A stretch of DNA of 25,174 nt from Nitrospinota bacterium (GTDB lineage: Bacteria; JADFOP01; DATKYB01), in contig DATKYB010000025.1 in the NCBI GenBank assembly GCA_035528715.1, positions 1 through 25,174 on the forward strand, in the 5' to 3' direction. Below, piece after piece: positions 13,062 through 23,828 of this stretch. The notes under the pieces were generated by a model. The model was given only the letters and a program-made list of their open reading frames with translations, made no database searches and had not been told where the DNA came from. How positions within the stretch are numbered: position 1 is the first letter of the stretch; each line of letters starts with the position of its first letter. Made by a program: the position numbers and the translations under genes.

Positions 13062-14117
13062 ATGAGAGCTATAATGAACCGCTCAATGAAAAAACTTAAT
13101 ATTGTTCTTTCATTAATATTCTTTACCTTTTTTATATCTCCTCAAAGCGTCTTTGCTCAAGAAAAGAGCGTTAAAGAATTGCTCAAAAAGATAACCGAAG
13201 CAGAGCTTAGGAGCTCTTACCAAGGAGAGAGATTTATATTTAATTTTTATACCCCAAACCCAAATGTCATTCGTTACCAAATCATTCGTATAAGACCAGG
13301 CTTAGAAAAAAAGGTTTTGAAAACTTTGGACAATAAAGATGAACGTATAATTTTAAAAGACGGGAAAAACCTCTGGGAGTATATCCCTTCTGAAAAGAGA
13401 GTTATAAAACGTTCTGTTGACCCTCTTGCAGACAGGGCTTATACGCTTTTCAAAAATATAGACCTATTAAAAAAGAATTATTCGATTAAAATTATCGATG
13501 ATGACATAAAAATTGCAGATAGAAAATCAACCCTTGTTGAGCTTGCCCCAAAAAATAATGAAAAAAGGGTTAGATACAAAATCTGGATAGATAAAGAAAG
13601 AGGAATTGGATTAAAAACAGAGATTTATAGCCCAGAAAATAAATTAATCACCCTCTCTTTCTATTCGAAAATAGATTTTACCCCGCCCCATGATATGAAT
13701 AAATTCGTCTTAAGGGTCCCTAAAAACACCAGCCTCCATGCAATAAAGGAAAAACGAAATTTAGCAATGGTGAGTGTAGAATCTCTCGTAGACTTTAGAG
13801 TACAGCTTCCTAAAATCCTTCCCAAAGGCTTCGTTCTTACTGGGGGACGCGTGAAGACTTTAAAAACCACAAAGGAGCTCCATGTTCACTATTCAGATGG
13901 ACTTAGCGGTATCTCTTTGTTTGAAAATTCATCAGGGAAGATGTATACGAGGAATAACACCCCTTTAAGACCTGTTGATATTAACGGTAATATGGGTAAT
14001 TTTTATAAGGTGGGGCTGGTTCGTCTCCTTGAATGGCAGTCCAAAGGTATTACCATTGCCCTTGTTGGAGAATTGGAAGAAGAAGAATTCTTAAAGATTG
14101 CTCGGTCAATAGAATAA
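13062..14117 (+). CDS. RseB/MucB-like periplasmic regulator
   Basis: 351 aa at the longest start; Met5 (13074) or Met9 (13086) may be the true start, since MKKLNIVLSLIFFTFFISPQ from Met9 makes a normal signal peptide with cleavage at VFA|Q. The mature protein has an N-terminal LolA/MucB-like beta half (about 45-215) containing G-x-R-F-x-F-N-F-Y and L-W-E-Y-I-P-S-E-K-R-V-I-K-R, and a C-terminal domain (about 235-350) typical of RseB with L-P-K-G-F-V-L and H-V-H-Y-S-D-G-L. In E. coli RseB binds RseA and lipids or porin fragments and protects RseA from proteolysis. Gene position directly after the anti-sigma factor supports the same role. Confidence 0.85.
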   Translation: MRAIMNRSMKKLNIVLSLIFFTFFISPQSVFAQEKSVKELLKKITEAELRSSYQGERFIFNFYTPNPNVIRYQIIRIRPGLEKKVLKTLDNKDERIILKDGKNLWEYIPSEKRVIKRSVDPLADRAYTLFKNIDLLKKNYSIKIIDDDIKIADRKSTLVELAPKNNEKRVRYKIWIDKERGIGLKTEIYSPENKLITLSFYSKIDFTPPHDMNKFVLRVPKNTSLHAIKEKRNLAMVSVESLVDFRVQLPKILPKGFVLTGGRVKTLKTTKELHVHYSDGLSGISLFENSSGKMYTRNNTPLRPVDINGNMGNFYKVGLVRLLEWQSKGITIALVGELEEEEFLKIARSIE

Positions 14118-14147
14118 AATCAAAAGAAATTAAAATTTGAGGTAGAG

Positions 14148-15626
14148 ATGAAGAACTCTGTTTTTTCAAAGAAATGGACCGTAGGTTTAATAATCTTTCT
14201 CATTATACTAGGGTTTCTTATCATTAATAACCTTGATAAAACTATCGATAATTTAAAACTAGGCTTAACCACAAAGACAGCTTTAGCTATAGATGATACA
14301 AAAAAAGCCCCTTTTGGACCCGAAACCTTTATAAAGGTCGCAGAAAATGAAAAGCCATCCGTTGTCAATATCAGTACCACCCAGATAATTAAAAGACAAA
14401 GTCAAAGAGAATTTGGATTTCGAGGCCCTTTTAGAGAAGATGATCCTTTTCGGGAATTCTTTGAAAAATTCTTTGGAGATATTCCTCAAGGAGATATCAA
14501 GAGAAGGAGCCTTGGTTCAGGGTTTATTATCAGTAAAGATGGCCTCATCCTAACTAATAATCATGTCGTACAACGGGCAACCGAGATAAAGGTTACCCTT
14601 CATGATGAAAGAGAATTCGATGCAGAGGTTATAGGAACAGACCCTAAGACAGACCTATCCCTTATAAAGATTAAAGCAAAAGTCGATCTCCCTGTTGCTA
14701 AACTAGGTAATTCTGATACCCTTAGGGTCGGGGAGTGGGTGATGGCCATTGGTAATCCCTTTGGTCTCAGTGAAACAGTAACTGTTGGTGTGGTGAGTGC
14801 AAAAGGAAGGATCATAGGTGCTGGTCCATATGATAATTTTATCCAGACTGACGCATCTATTAATCCAGGGAACAGTGGCGGTCCGTTGCTAAATGTGAGA
14901 GGTGAAGTTGTTGGAATAAATTCAGCAATCTATTCAGGAGGTCAAGGAATTGGCTTTGCCATACCCATAAATATTGCTACTGATATTTTAGATGACTTAA
15001 AAACAAAGGGCAAAGTTGTTCGGGGATGGTTAGGCGTGCTTATTCAGAAGATAACTCCTGATCTCGCCAAGTCCTTTGATCTATCAGAATCTGAAGGGGC
15101 TTTGGTATCCGATGTTGTAGCGAATGGGCCCGCGGATAAGGCAGGAATTAAAAGAGGAGATGTAATTATAGAATATGAAGGAAAAAAGATTAAATCCATG
15201 GAAATGTTACCAAGAGTCGTAGCTGTAACAAAACCCGGCACAAGGGTAAACATAACTGTCCTTAGAAATGGAACAAAAAAGAAATTTAAGGTTACTATAG
15301 AACAACTGAAGGAAACAAGGGCAGAGATTTCTCAGGATATCGAAAAGACACTTGGTATGAGTGTCCAAGAAATTACACCAGAAATTGCAAAATATTTTGA
15401 CCTAGAAGATCAGAAAGGGGTTATTGTATCAAATACAGAAAAGGATAGTCTTGCATGGGAGTCTGGATTGCGCCAAGGAGATATTATAAAAGAAATAAAC
15501 AGGCAGAAGGTTAGCAATATAGCAGATTACAGAAGGCTTATGAAGAGTATAAAAGAAAAGAGTACGATTCTTTTTCTAGTAAAGAGAGGTGAGAACACTA
15601 TATTTATAGCTGTGAAAACCGGTTAA
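14148..15626 (+). CDS. HtrA/DegP-type periplasmic serine protease, first copy
   Basis: 492 aa. An uncleaved anchor or signal sequence lies at 11-27. The protease domain carries the catalytic triad His139 (TNNHVV), Asp169 (KTDLSL) and Ser243 (GNSGGP). Two PDZ domains follow at about 292-385 and 397-490; the second ends with I-L-F-L-V-K-R-G-E-N. It should degrade or refold damaged envelope proteins. The LA loop (about 83-118) is long and rich in Phe, Arg and acidic residues, as in DegP. A GAGGTAG ribosome site precedes the ATG. The gene is 30 nt after the RseB-like gene and 21 nt before a second HtrA gene. Sigma-E control of degP is known in E. coli; here the gene is physically inside the sigma operon. 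Confidence 0.93.
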   Translation: MKNSVFSKKWTVGLIIFLIILGFLIINNLDKTIDNLKLGLTTKTALAIDDTKKAPFGPETFIKVAENEKPSVVNISTTQIIKRQSQREFGFRGPFREDDPFREFFEKFFGDIPQGDIKRRSLGSGFIISKDGLILTNNHVVQRATEIKVTLHDEREFDAEVIGTDPKTDLSLIKIKAKVDLPVAKLGNSDTLRVGEWVMAIGNPFGLSETVTVGVVSAKGRIIGAGPYDNFIQTDASINPGNSGGPLLNVRGEVVGINSAIYSGGQGIGFAIPINIATDILDDLKTKGKVVRGWLGVLIQKITPDLAKSFDLSESEGALVSDVVANGPADKAGIKRGDVIIEYEGKKIKSMEMLPRVVAVTKPGTRVNITVLRNGTKKKFKVTIEQLKETRAEISQDIEKTLGMSVQEITPEIAKYFDLEDQKGVIVSNTEKDSLAWESGLRQGDIIKEINRQKVSNIADYRRLMKSIKEKSTILFLVKRGENTIFIAVKTG

Positions 15627-15647
15627 CTCTCTCTAATTTTCACTCTC

Positions 15648-17054
15648 ATGTCTGGTTCTAATAAAAAAGATTTGGCAAAGTTTATCTTCCTTATTATAGT
15701 AGGTATCCTCCCATTATTTTTAACTTCAGCAAATCCTCTCTTAAGTAGCGAATTATCTATAAGAAGAAATGCGATTGTATTGGCGGTTGAAAAGGTCAGC
15801 CCTGCTGTTGTTAATATCAATACAGAAGAGATTATAAAAGAGAGGATTAATCCTTTTTCTGCTTTTAGAGAGCCCTTTTTTGAAGAATTCTTTAGGGATT
15901 TCTACAAAGCCTTTCCCCAGAGAAATTTTAAAAAACAAAGTCTCGGCTCAGGAGTAATAATCAATCCCAAGGGATATATCTTGACGAATGCCCATGTGGT
16001 ATCAAGGGCAACAAAAATCAATGTAACGCTCAGCAACAAAAAAGAATATCAGGCTACGGTTGTTGGTGCTGATGTAAAATCTGATCTTGCTATCATTAAG
16101 ATAGATTCGAAAGATAAGCTTCCCTTCGCAAGGATGGGTCGTTCAGATGACCTTTTAATCGGGGAAACGATTATCGCGATAGGAAATCCCTTTGGTCTCT
16201 CTCATACAGTAACCTCTGGAGTAATCAGCGCTACGCGAAGGTCTATAAAAGGTCCAGAGGATAAAATATATCACGATTTTATCCAGATAGATGCCTCCAT
16301 AAATCCTGGGAATAGTGGGGGACCTCTCATAAATATAAACGGTGAGGTCATTGGGATCAACACGGCTATATATCAAAAGGGAGAAGGAATAGGCTTTGCC
16401 ATACCGATCAATAAAGCCAAGCGCATTATTGATGACCTTATAGCTTATGGAAGAGTTCATGAAGCATGGCTAGGTGTTGCTGTCCAGGATATCACTCAAA
16501 GGCTGGCAGAATATTTTAATTTTAAGGATGAAGGAGTATTGATATCTAAGATTTATAAAAAGAGTCCAGCAGACAGAAGTGGATTAAAGGTTGGGGATAT
16601 CATTATATCAATAGAGGACATTGTAATAAAAAATAAGAGAGATTATCGAGGGCAAATATCTGCCTTTACCCCTGATGATAAGGTCAAACTTACCCTCTTT
16701 AGACACAATAAAAAATTAACAAAATCGATTACTGCGAAAGCCCTCCCCAAAAACTTGGCTTTGGAAATCGCCAAGGAGTTGCTCGGAGTATCGGTGGAGA
16801 ACATTACTCCTTCTCATATAAAAAAATATAGGCTTTTTACAAAAAAAGGTGTTCTCATAAAAGAGGTCCAAAAAAACAGTCTTGCCCACAGGATAGGAAT
16901 TGAACCAGGAGATATCATCAGGCAGATAGATCAACAGAGAATAAATAACATTGAGGACTTTAAAAAAGGTATAATATCAGCTAGAAATAGAGACAGTATA
17001 TTGCTTCTTGTACAAAGGGGCAGTAATGGATACTATATTACTTTAGAACTTTGA
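15648..17054 (+). CDS. HtrA/DegP-type periplasmic serine protease, second copy
   Basis: 468 aa, clearly a paralogue of the preceding protease. Residues 10-28 form a hydrophobic signal or anchor. The triad is His116 (TNAHVV), Asp146 (KSDLAI) and Ser223 (GNSGGP), and two PDZ domains lie at about 270-360 and 375-468. It shares the F-F-E-E-F-F-R-D-F-type LA loop but with a shorter N-terminus. No ribosome site precedes the ATG, so translation may depend on the upstream gene, whose stop is 21 nt away. The stop is 13 nt before the proposed start of ligA. Tandem duplication followed by divergence is the simplest origin. Confidence 0.92.
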   Translation: MSGSNKKDLAKFIFLIIVGILPLFLTSANPLLSSELSIRRNAIVLAVEKVSPAVVNINTEEIIKERINPFSAFREPFFEEFFRDFYKAFPQRNFKKQSLGSGVIINPKGYILTNAHVVSRATKINVTLSNKKEYQATVVGADVKSDLAIIKIDSKDKLPFARMGRSDDLLIGETIIAIGNPFGLSHTVTSGVISATRRSIKGPEDKIYHDFIQIDASINPGNSGGPLININGEVIGINTAIYQKGEGIGFAIPINKAKRIIDDLIAYGRVHEAWLGVAVQDITQRLAEYFNFKDEGVLISKIYKKSPADRSGLKVGDIIISIEDIVIKNKRDYRGQISAFTPDDKVKLTLFRHNKKLTKSITAKALPKNLALEIAKELLGVSVENITPSHIKKYRLFTKKGVLIKEVQKNSLAHRIGIEPGDIIRQIDQQRINNIEDFKKGIISARNRDSILLLVQRGSNGYYITLEL

Positions 17055-17064
17055 TCTGAGGTAA

Positions 17065-19092
<2,028 letters not shown>

Positions 19093-19303
19093 AATCTTTT
19101 CTCTTTATTAATATTTATCTCAATTAATCATTCTTAATTTTCATAAAATCTTATTTTCAAAAATTAAAGATAGGTAATCTGTTAAAAAAGCCTTGTATAT
19201 AATTCTAGAATTTTCTCGGATACTATTGAAAATAGCGATTTGACTAATAGGCCTTATAAGATATATTATTTAGATAGAAAATTTATTTTTTAAGAGAAAA
19301 ATC
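19093..19303. other. Intergenic region between ligA and selD
   Basis: 211 nt, very AT-rich. AAAAGA-CTAAAA-TCTTTT overlaps the ligA stop and could be a weak hairpin. AATTCTAGAATT at 19201-19212 is a perfect 12-bp palindrome. The selD promoter candidate is at 19240-19267. No gene was found. Confidence 0.5.
19240..19267 (+). promoter_or_regulatory. Candidate sigma-70 promoter of selD
   Basis: TTGACT (19240-19245), 16-nt spacer, TATATT (19262-19267). Both hexamers match five of six positions. Transcription would start near 19274, giving about 30 nt of leader before the ATG at 19304. Confidence 0.5.
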
Positions 19304-20356
19304 ATGAAAGAAGAAAAGATTCGACTAACAACTTTAAGTCATGGTGCAGGCTGAGCCTGTAAAATTGGTCAGAAAGACCTAGCGCAGGTTCTGTGCAAAA
19401 TGCCAAAGCTTAATGACCCAAGATTTATTGTTCGTACAGATGCAGCAGATGATGCTGCTGTCTATTCTCTCAATGACCATCAGGCACTCGTTCAATCCGT
19501 AGACTTCTTTACCCCTGTGGTAGATGACCCCTATCAGTTTGGAAGCATAGCTGCTGCCAATTCTTTAAGTGATATCTATGCTATGGGTTCAAAACCGATA
19601 TTTGCGTTAAACATTGTCTGCTTCCCAACAAAGACCCTTCCCTTAACCATACTTCAAGATATTTTAAAAGGAGGAAGGGATAAGGCAAAAGAAGCCGGTA
19701 TTCCAATTGTTGGGGGCCATAGTGTAGATGATCCCGAACCAAAGTATGGCCTTATCGTAAATGGAATTATAGAAAAAGAAAAAGTTGTTACGAATGCAGG
19801 GGCAAGAGGGGGTGATGTCCTTATCTTAACAAAACCTCTTGGATTGGGAATTATTAATACAGGGATTAAAAGAGAATGTGTAACTCAAAAGACCATAGAT
19901 AGAGCTGTAGAGGTGATGAGCACATTAAATAGATCTGCTTCTGAAATAATGATGGAAATCGGAGTTAATGCCTGTACTGATATTACAGGCTTTGGATTAT
20001 TGGGCCATCTTTATGAGCTGGTATCAGCCAGCAAAGTTATGGCAAACATTTCTCTAAACAAAGTCCCTGTATTGAAAGAGGCATGGGATTTGGCTAAAGA
20101 GGGTATTGTTCCTGGAGGCACAACAGCAAATCTAAAATATGTAAAAGACAAGATAATATGGGAGGATAATTTTTCTGAAGAAGAAAAGCTTGTACTGGCT
20201 GATGCCCAGACATCAGGGGGTCTTTTGATCTCTGTTCAAAAAGAAAAGTCTCAAGAAATGCTCGATCGTCTCTCAAAGTCTAAGGGTGTCCTTTCAGCTG
20301 TCCAGATAGGAGAGATTGTTGAGGGGAAAAAGGGGATGATTCGGGTAAAAGAATAA
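19304..20356 (+). CDS. selD: Selenide, water dikinase (selenophosphate synthetase), selenoprotein with UGA-encoded Sec17
   Basis: The true start is the ATG at 19304. The frame reads MKEEKIRLTTLSHGAG, then TGA (19352-19354), then ACKIGQKDL, and continues open to 20356, giving 350 aa. Residue 17 is Cys in E. coli SelD and selenocysteine in many organisms, and the following Ala-Cys-Lys puts the essential Lys at position 20 as in E. coli, so the UGA is a selenocysteine codon and not a nonsense mutation. SelD makes selenophosphate from selenide and ATP for Sec-tRNA synthesis. The ATP-binding signatures D-A-A-D-D-A-A-V and V-G-G-H-S-V-D-D-P-E are present, as is the D-x-T-G-F-G-L-L-G-H motif. A gene call starting after the UGA (19400) would lose the active site. 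selA, selB and selC are not in the window. Confidence 0.95.
19347..19388 (+). promoter_or_regulatory. Candidate bacterial SECIS element of selD
   Basis: Immediately after the UGA, CCTG (19356-19359) can pair with CAGG (19385-19388), and inside it GGTC (19367-19370) pairs with GACC (19376-19379) around the loop AGAAA, 16 nt from the UGA. This is the distance expected for a SelB-binding bSECIS. An alternative helix CAGGC/GCCTG (19347-19351 with 19355-19359) puts the UGA itself in a 3-nt loop. Confidence 0.5.
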
Positions 20357-20467
20357 ACAAGACATGCCACACAAACAAAACTCATTATTTGTTATTCTAT
20401 TTATTTTATCATTGCAAAGATATAGCCACTTCCTTTTCTATCGTTTTAATCTATGCCTATTAACTCA

Positions 20468-20496
20468 TTGACATTTCTACAAAAATCTGTTATTTT
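20468..20496 (+). promoter_or_regulatory. Candidate sigma-70 promoter of the hybrid kinase gene
   Basis: TTGACA at 20468-20473 is a perfect -35. TATTTT at 20491-20496 matches four of six -10 positions, and the spacer is 17 nt. The leader to the ATG at 20636 would be about 130 nt. Confidence 0.45.
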
Positions 20497-20514
20497 TTAT
20501 TTAAATTCTTTTTA

Positions 20515-20556
20515 GGGAATCACATATGAAAACTTTTGTGGTAATTTCCCTTTTTA
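20515..20556 (+). terminator. Hairpin followed by T run, possible attenuator
   Basis: GGGAAT pairs with ATTTCCC, CACA pairs with TGTG inside it, and TTTTTAT follows. Because it lies after the promoter candidate and before the kinase gene it would work as an attenuator rather than a simple end-of-gene terminator. The stem is interrupted, so strength is uncertain. Confidence 0.35.
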
Positions 20557-20635
20557 TAAGAGAAGTCTCCTTTCCTCCATTATTTCTCCTGAGATATATA
20601 AATAGATTAATGATATAGATAGAGGGAATTTCTGT

Positions 20636-22885
20636 ATGAAGGAAAAGAACTACGTAATCTTGTTAGCTGAAGACGAAAAAAAATCTGATTCTGAATTCTC
20701 TCTTAAGGAAGAGATTGGGAAACTTAAGGGTATATCCATTGTAGAATCCGTTCAAGGAGGAAAAGAAGCGCTTGAAAAAATCAAGGGCGATCAATACAGT
20801 ATTCTTTTAACAGATGACTCACTGTCAGATATGGACTCAAGAGAGCTGGTTAAAAGAATAGTAGAGAATGGATTTAAAGTTCCCCTGATTATGCTTGTTG
20901 ATCCAGGTCATGAAGATATAGCTGCTGAGGCAATAAAGATAGGTGCAGATGATTATGTAGTCAAAGAAAAGGGATATTTAAAAATACTGCCAAAGATTAT
21001 TGAAAAGACTGTCGAGAAATTTAAACTAACATCTTCATTAAAATTAGCTGAAGAGAGATATATACAGATTTTTGAACATGCCAGCGACTCGATATTTATA
21101 TACGATTTTGAAGGAAATATTTTGGATGTTAATACGAATGCCTGTCAATGGCTGGGATATAAAAAAGATGAGCTATTAGAAATGTCAATGGAAGATATCC
21201 TTTCACCAGCAATGAAAGAAAAAGCCTCGGATATTATTCAAAAGATTAAGGGTGTAAAGAAGTCGGTCTTTGAATCATCTTATATAAAAAAAGATGGAAC
21301 TGCTGTTCCAGTAGAGTTAAGCGCCTCTTTTTTTAAACTTGATAAAAATGAAATCATACTTACTTTTGTAAGAGATATATCAAAGAGAAAAAAAATTGAG
21401 AAGGATTTAAAACTCCTTGCTAATATCACAACCCATACTGCTGAAGCAATTATAAGTGTGGATGAAAGAGAAAATATAACATCCTGGAATAGAGGAGCAG
21501 AATTCATATTCGGTCACAAGGCTGAAGAAATTATTGGTAAGCCATATAGTATATTGGTTCCAAAAGAATCATTACACGGTCTTTCAAATATCATAAGAGA
21601 GGTATATGAAAAGGGGTTCGTTACTGATATAGAGACTGAGAGAGTAACCAAAGATGGTCAGAAGATCGATGTGCATCTGACCATTTCAATTATTAAAGAT
21701 GAGAAGGGAAATAGAATAGGCAGATCAGTTATATTAAGAGATATTGCAGAGCGTAAATATATGGAGGAAAAGCTTATTCGCTCTTCAAAGCTTGCTGCAC
21801 TTGGAACTCTCGCAGCAGGTATTGCGCATGAGTTTAATAATATCCTCACCGCAATGCTTGGGTATGCTGAATTAGGTCTTATTACAAAAGACCTCGAGAA
21901 GATGAAAAAGGCTCTCGAGGTTGTTGTAAAGTCTTCTGCAAGGGCTAAGAGCATAACAGATAACCTCTTGACCTTTGCTAGAAAACACGAATCAAAAAGG
22001 GAGCATATAAATATCCGTGATGCTGTTGATACCAGTATTGCTTTGGTAAAGAGAGAGTTTGAAAAGGATAATATACGTATTGTGAGAAAATTTTCAAAGG
22101 TTCCTAAAACTTACTGCGATGCTGGCCAGATTTCCCATGTCTGTTTGAATCTTCTTGCGAATGCAAGGGATGCTATGCGGCCAAAAGGTGGAAAATTAAT
22201 CGTAGAATTGAGAAACAGGGATGGTTATATCGAATTAAAATTTGCTGATACAGGATGTGGAATTCCCCCAAAATTAAAAGAGAGAATTTTTGAACCTTTT
22301 GTTACGACTAAAGGTCCTTTGGGGGGGAGTTCTGAGAAAGGAACTGGATTAGGCCTTTCAGTTTCTTACGGAATCATTCGTAATCATAATGGTACGATAG
22401 AAGTGGAGAGTAAGGAAAACAGAGGATCAGTGTTTACTATTAAATTACCTATTATAAAAGAATCATTAAAAGATACAAAAATTGCAAGAGGTTATAAAAA
22501 GGCTTCTAGAAGACAACCCATTTTAAAAATCTTGGTCGTTGATGATGAAAAGGAGATAAGGAGCCTTTTTGAAGAGATACTGAAGAGGGAAGGACATTTC
22601 ATCAATACAAAGAAGAGCGGAAGAGCAGCCTTATCACTTCTTAGGAAAGAGAAATTTGATTTGATATTTACTGATATAACCATGCCTGGAATTGATGGGA
22701 TAGATTTTCTCAAAAAGGTCAAGAAGATTGATGAGAAGGCAAAGATAGTGATGGTAACAGGTCAGGTTGTTGATGATGATATCAATTTAGCCTTGGCAGA
22801 GGGAGCCTTTGGATTCATAAGAAAGCCCTTTACAACATCATCTATCTTTTCAATGATAGATGAGGCTATATCAAAAGATAGATAA
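20636..22885 (+). CDS. Hybrid sensor histidine kinase: REC-PAS-PAS-HisKA-HATPase-REC
   Basis: 749 aa, no transmembrane segment, so cytoplasmic. N-terminal receiver (1-125) with acceptor Asp60 (ILLTDDS) and Lys110. Two PAS domains at about 138-250 and 258-375, each followed by the D-I-S/A-x-R-K boundary. HisKA with phospho-His398 in AAGIAHEFNNILTAMLGY, then an ATPase domain with N box NLLANARDA (505-513), D-T-G-C-G-I and G-T-G-L-G-L. C-terminal receiver (629-749) with V-D-D-E, Asp680 and Lys730 (RKPF). The C-terminal receiver probably takes the phosphate from His398, while the N-terminal one may bring a signal from another kinase. A GAGGGA ribosome site precedes the ATG. No response regulator with an output domain is adjacent, so the target is unknown. 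Confidence 0.93.
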   Translation: MKEKNYVILLAEDEKKSDSEFSLKEEIGKLKGISIVESVQGGKEALEKIKGDQYSILLTDDSLSDMDSRELVKRIVENGFKVPLIMLVDPGHEDIAAEAIKIGADDYVVKEKGYLKILPKIIEKTVEKFKLTSSLKLAEERYIQIFEHASDSIFIYDFEGNILDVNTNACQWLGYKKDELLEMSMEDILSPAMKEKASDIIQKIKGVKKSVFESSYIKKDGTAVPVELSASFFKLDKNEIILTFVRDISKRKKIEKDLKLLANITTHTAEAIISVDERENITSWNRGAEFIFGHKAEEIIGKPYSILVPKESLHGLSNIIREVYEKGFVTDIETERVTKDGQKIDVHLTISIIKDEKGNRIGRSVILRDIAERKYMEEKLIRSSKLAALGTLAAGIAHEFNNILTAMLGYAELGLITKDLEKMKKALEVVVKSSARAKSITDNLLTFARKHESKREHINIRDAVDTSIALVKREFEKDNIRIVRKFSKVPKTYCDAGQISHVCLNLLANARDAMRPKGGKLIVELRNRDGYIELKFADTGCGIPPKLKERIFEPFVTTKGPLGGSSEKGTGLGLSVSYGIIRNHNGTIEVESKENRGSVFTIKLPIIKESLKDTKIARGYKKASRRQPILKILVVDDEKEIRSLFEEILKREGHFINTKKSGRAALSLLRKEKFDLIFTDITMPGIDGIDFLKKVKKIDEKAKIVMVTGQVVDDDINLALAEGAFGFIRKPFTTSSIFSMIDEAISKDR

Positions 22886-22981
22886 GATAAGAATCCTCCT
22901 CTATCGGCCGCATTAAGAGTTTTCATATATATTTATCCCAAGTTATTATCATTAATGAATTAAAATATTAAGAGATAAATA

Positions 22982-23812
22982 ATGCCTTTAGTATCGATTA
23001 TCATGCCAACTTACAACAGAAGAGAATTGTTGAGCGAAGCCATTGGTTCTGTTTTAAACCAAACATATGAGAATTTTCAGTTAGTCATAGTGGATGATGG
23101 GTCAACTGACGGTACAAAAGATATGATCAAAGAATATCGTGACCCAAGAATAAAGTATATCTTTCAAAAAAACAGAGGGGTAAGTGGTGCAAGAAACAGA
23201 GGTGTCTTTGAGTCTAGTGGAGAATACGTTTCTTTTTTAGATTCTGATGATTTATGGAAAAGGGATAAGTTAAAGATTCAAACAGATTTGATGAATAATA
23301 AAAACGATATCTTCATAAGCTATACGGATGAAATCTGGATGAGAAAAGGGATCAGGGTTAATCCCATGAACAAACATAAGAAATATTCTGGTTGGATTTT
23401 TGAAAAGTGCCTTTCTCTATGCATCGTCAGCCCTTCTTCTGTTATGATGAGAAGGGAACTTTTTAATGATATCGGACTTTTTGATGAATCCCTCCCTGTT
23501 TGTGAAGACTACGACATGTGGTTGAGGATATCTTCTCAATATCCTGTATTTCTTATAGATAAGAAGCTGATTATCAAGAGAGGGGGACATCCTGGCCAGC
23601 TTTCAAAAAGGTCTTGGGGGAACGACATATATCGGGTAAAGGCTCTCTTAAAAATTCTAAAAGATGATCATCTGAGTCAGAACTATAGAAAAAAGGCAAG
23701 GGAAGAACTGATAAAAAAATGTCGAATCTTAGCAAATGGTTATTTTAAGAGAGGAAAAATTAAGAAGGGCAATCAATATATTAATTTAATAGAAAAACAT
23801 AACCAAAGTTAA
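22982..23812 (+). CDS. Family 2 glycosyltransferase
   Basis: 276 aa. The GT2 (GT-A) fold is shown by VSIIMPTYNRRELLSEAI at the start, the nucleotide-sugar motif V-D-D-G-S-T-D-G (about 38-45) and the metal-binding S-F-L-D-S-D-D (about 83-89). Later comes C-E-D-Y-D-M-W-L-R-I, the acidic acceptor-site motif typical of the family. No transmembrane segment was seen. It transfers a sugar from a nucleotide-sugar to an unknown acceptor, most likely in surface polysaccharide or protein glycosylation. It follows the hybrid kinase by 96 nt and precedes the ParB-domain gene by 16 nt. No other polysaccharide genes are nearby in the window, so the acceptor cannot be guessed. No strong ribosome site precedes the ATG. 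Confidence 0.9.
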   Translation: MPLVSIIMPTYNRRELLSEAIGSVLNQTYENFQLVIVDDGSTDGTKDMIKEYRDPRIKYIFQKNRGVSGARNRGVFESSGEYVSFLDSDDLWKRDKLKIQTDLMNNKNDIFISYTDEIWMRKGIRVNPMNKHKKYSGWIFEKCLSLCIVSPSSVMMRRELFNDIGLFDESLPVCEDYDMWLRISSQYPVFLIDKKLIIKRGGHPGQLSKRSWGNDIYRVKALLKILKDDHLSQNYRKKAREELIKKCRILANGYFKRGKIKKGNQYINLIEKHNQS

Positions 23813-23828
23813 TGAAGGAAGATTGAAA

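Larger units (their letters stand above)
20357..20635. other. Structured intergenic leader upstream of the hybrid kinase
   Basis: 279 nt. The region contains a promoter candidate (TTGACA 20468-20473, 17 nt, TATTTT 20491-20496), a hairpin with a T run at 20515-20556, and a 30-codon open frame at 20526-20618 with its own AGGGA ribosome site. The first 110 nt hold nothing I can name, and I see no strong terminator for selD. Confidence 0.45.

Noticed and set aside
19352-19354. selD as a pseudogene broken by a nonsense codon
   Set aside because: The UGA falls exactly at the Cys/Sec17 active-site position, with Lys20 and the rest of the frame intact.
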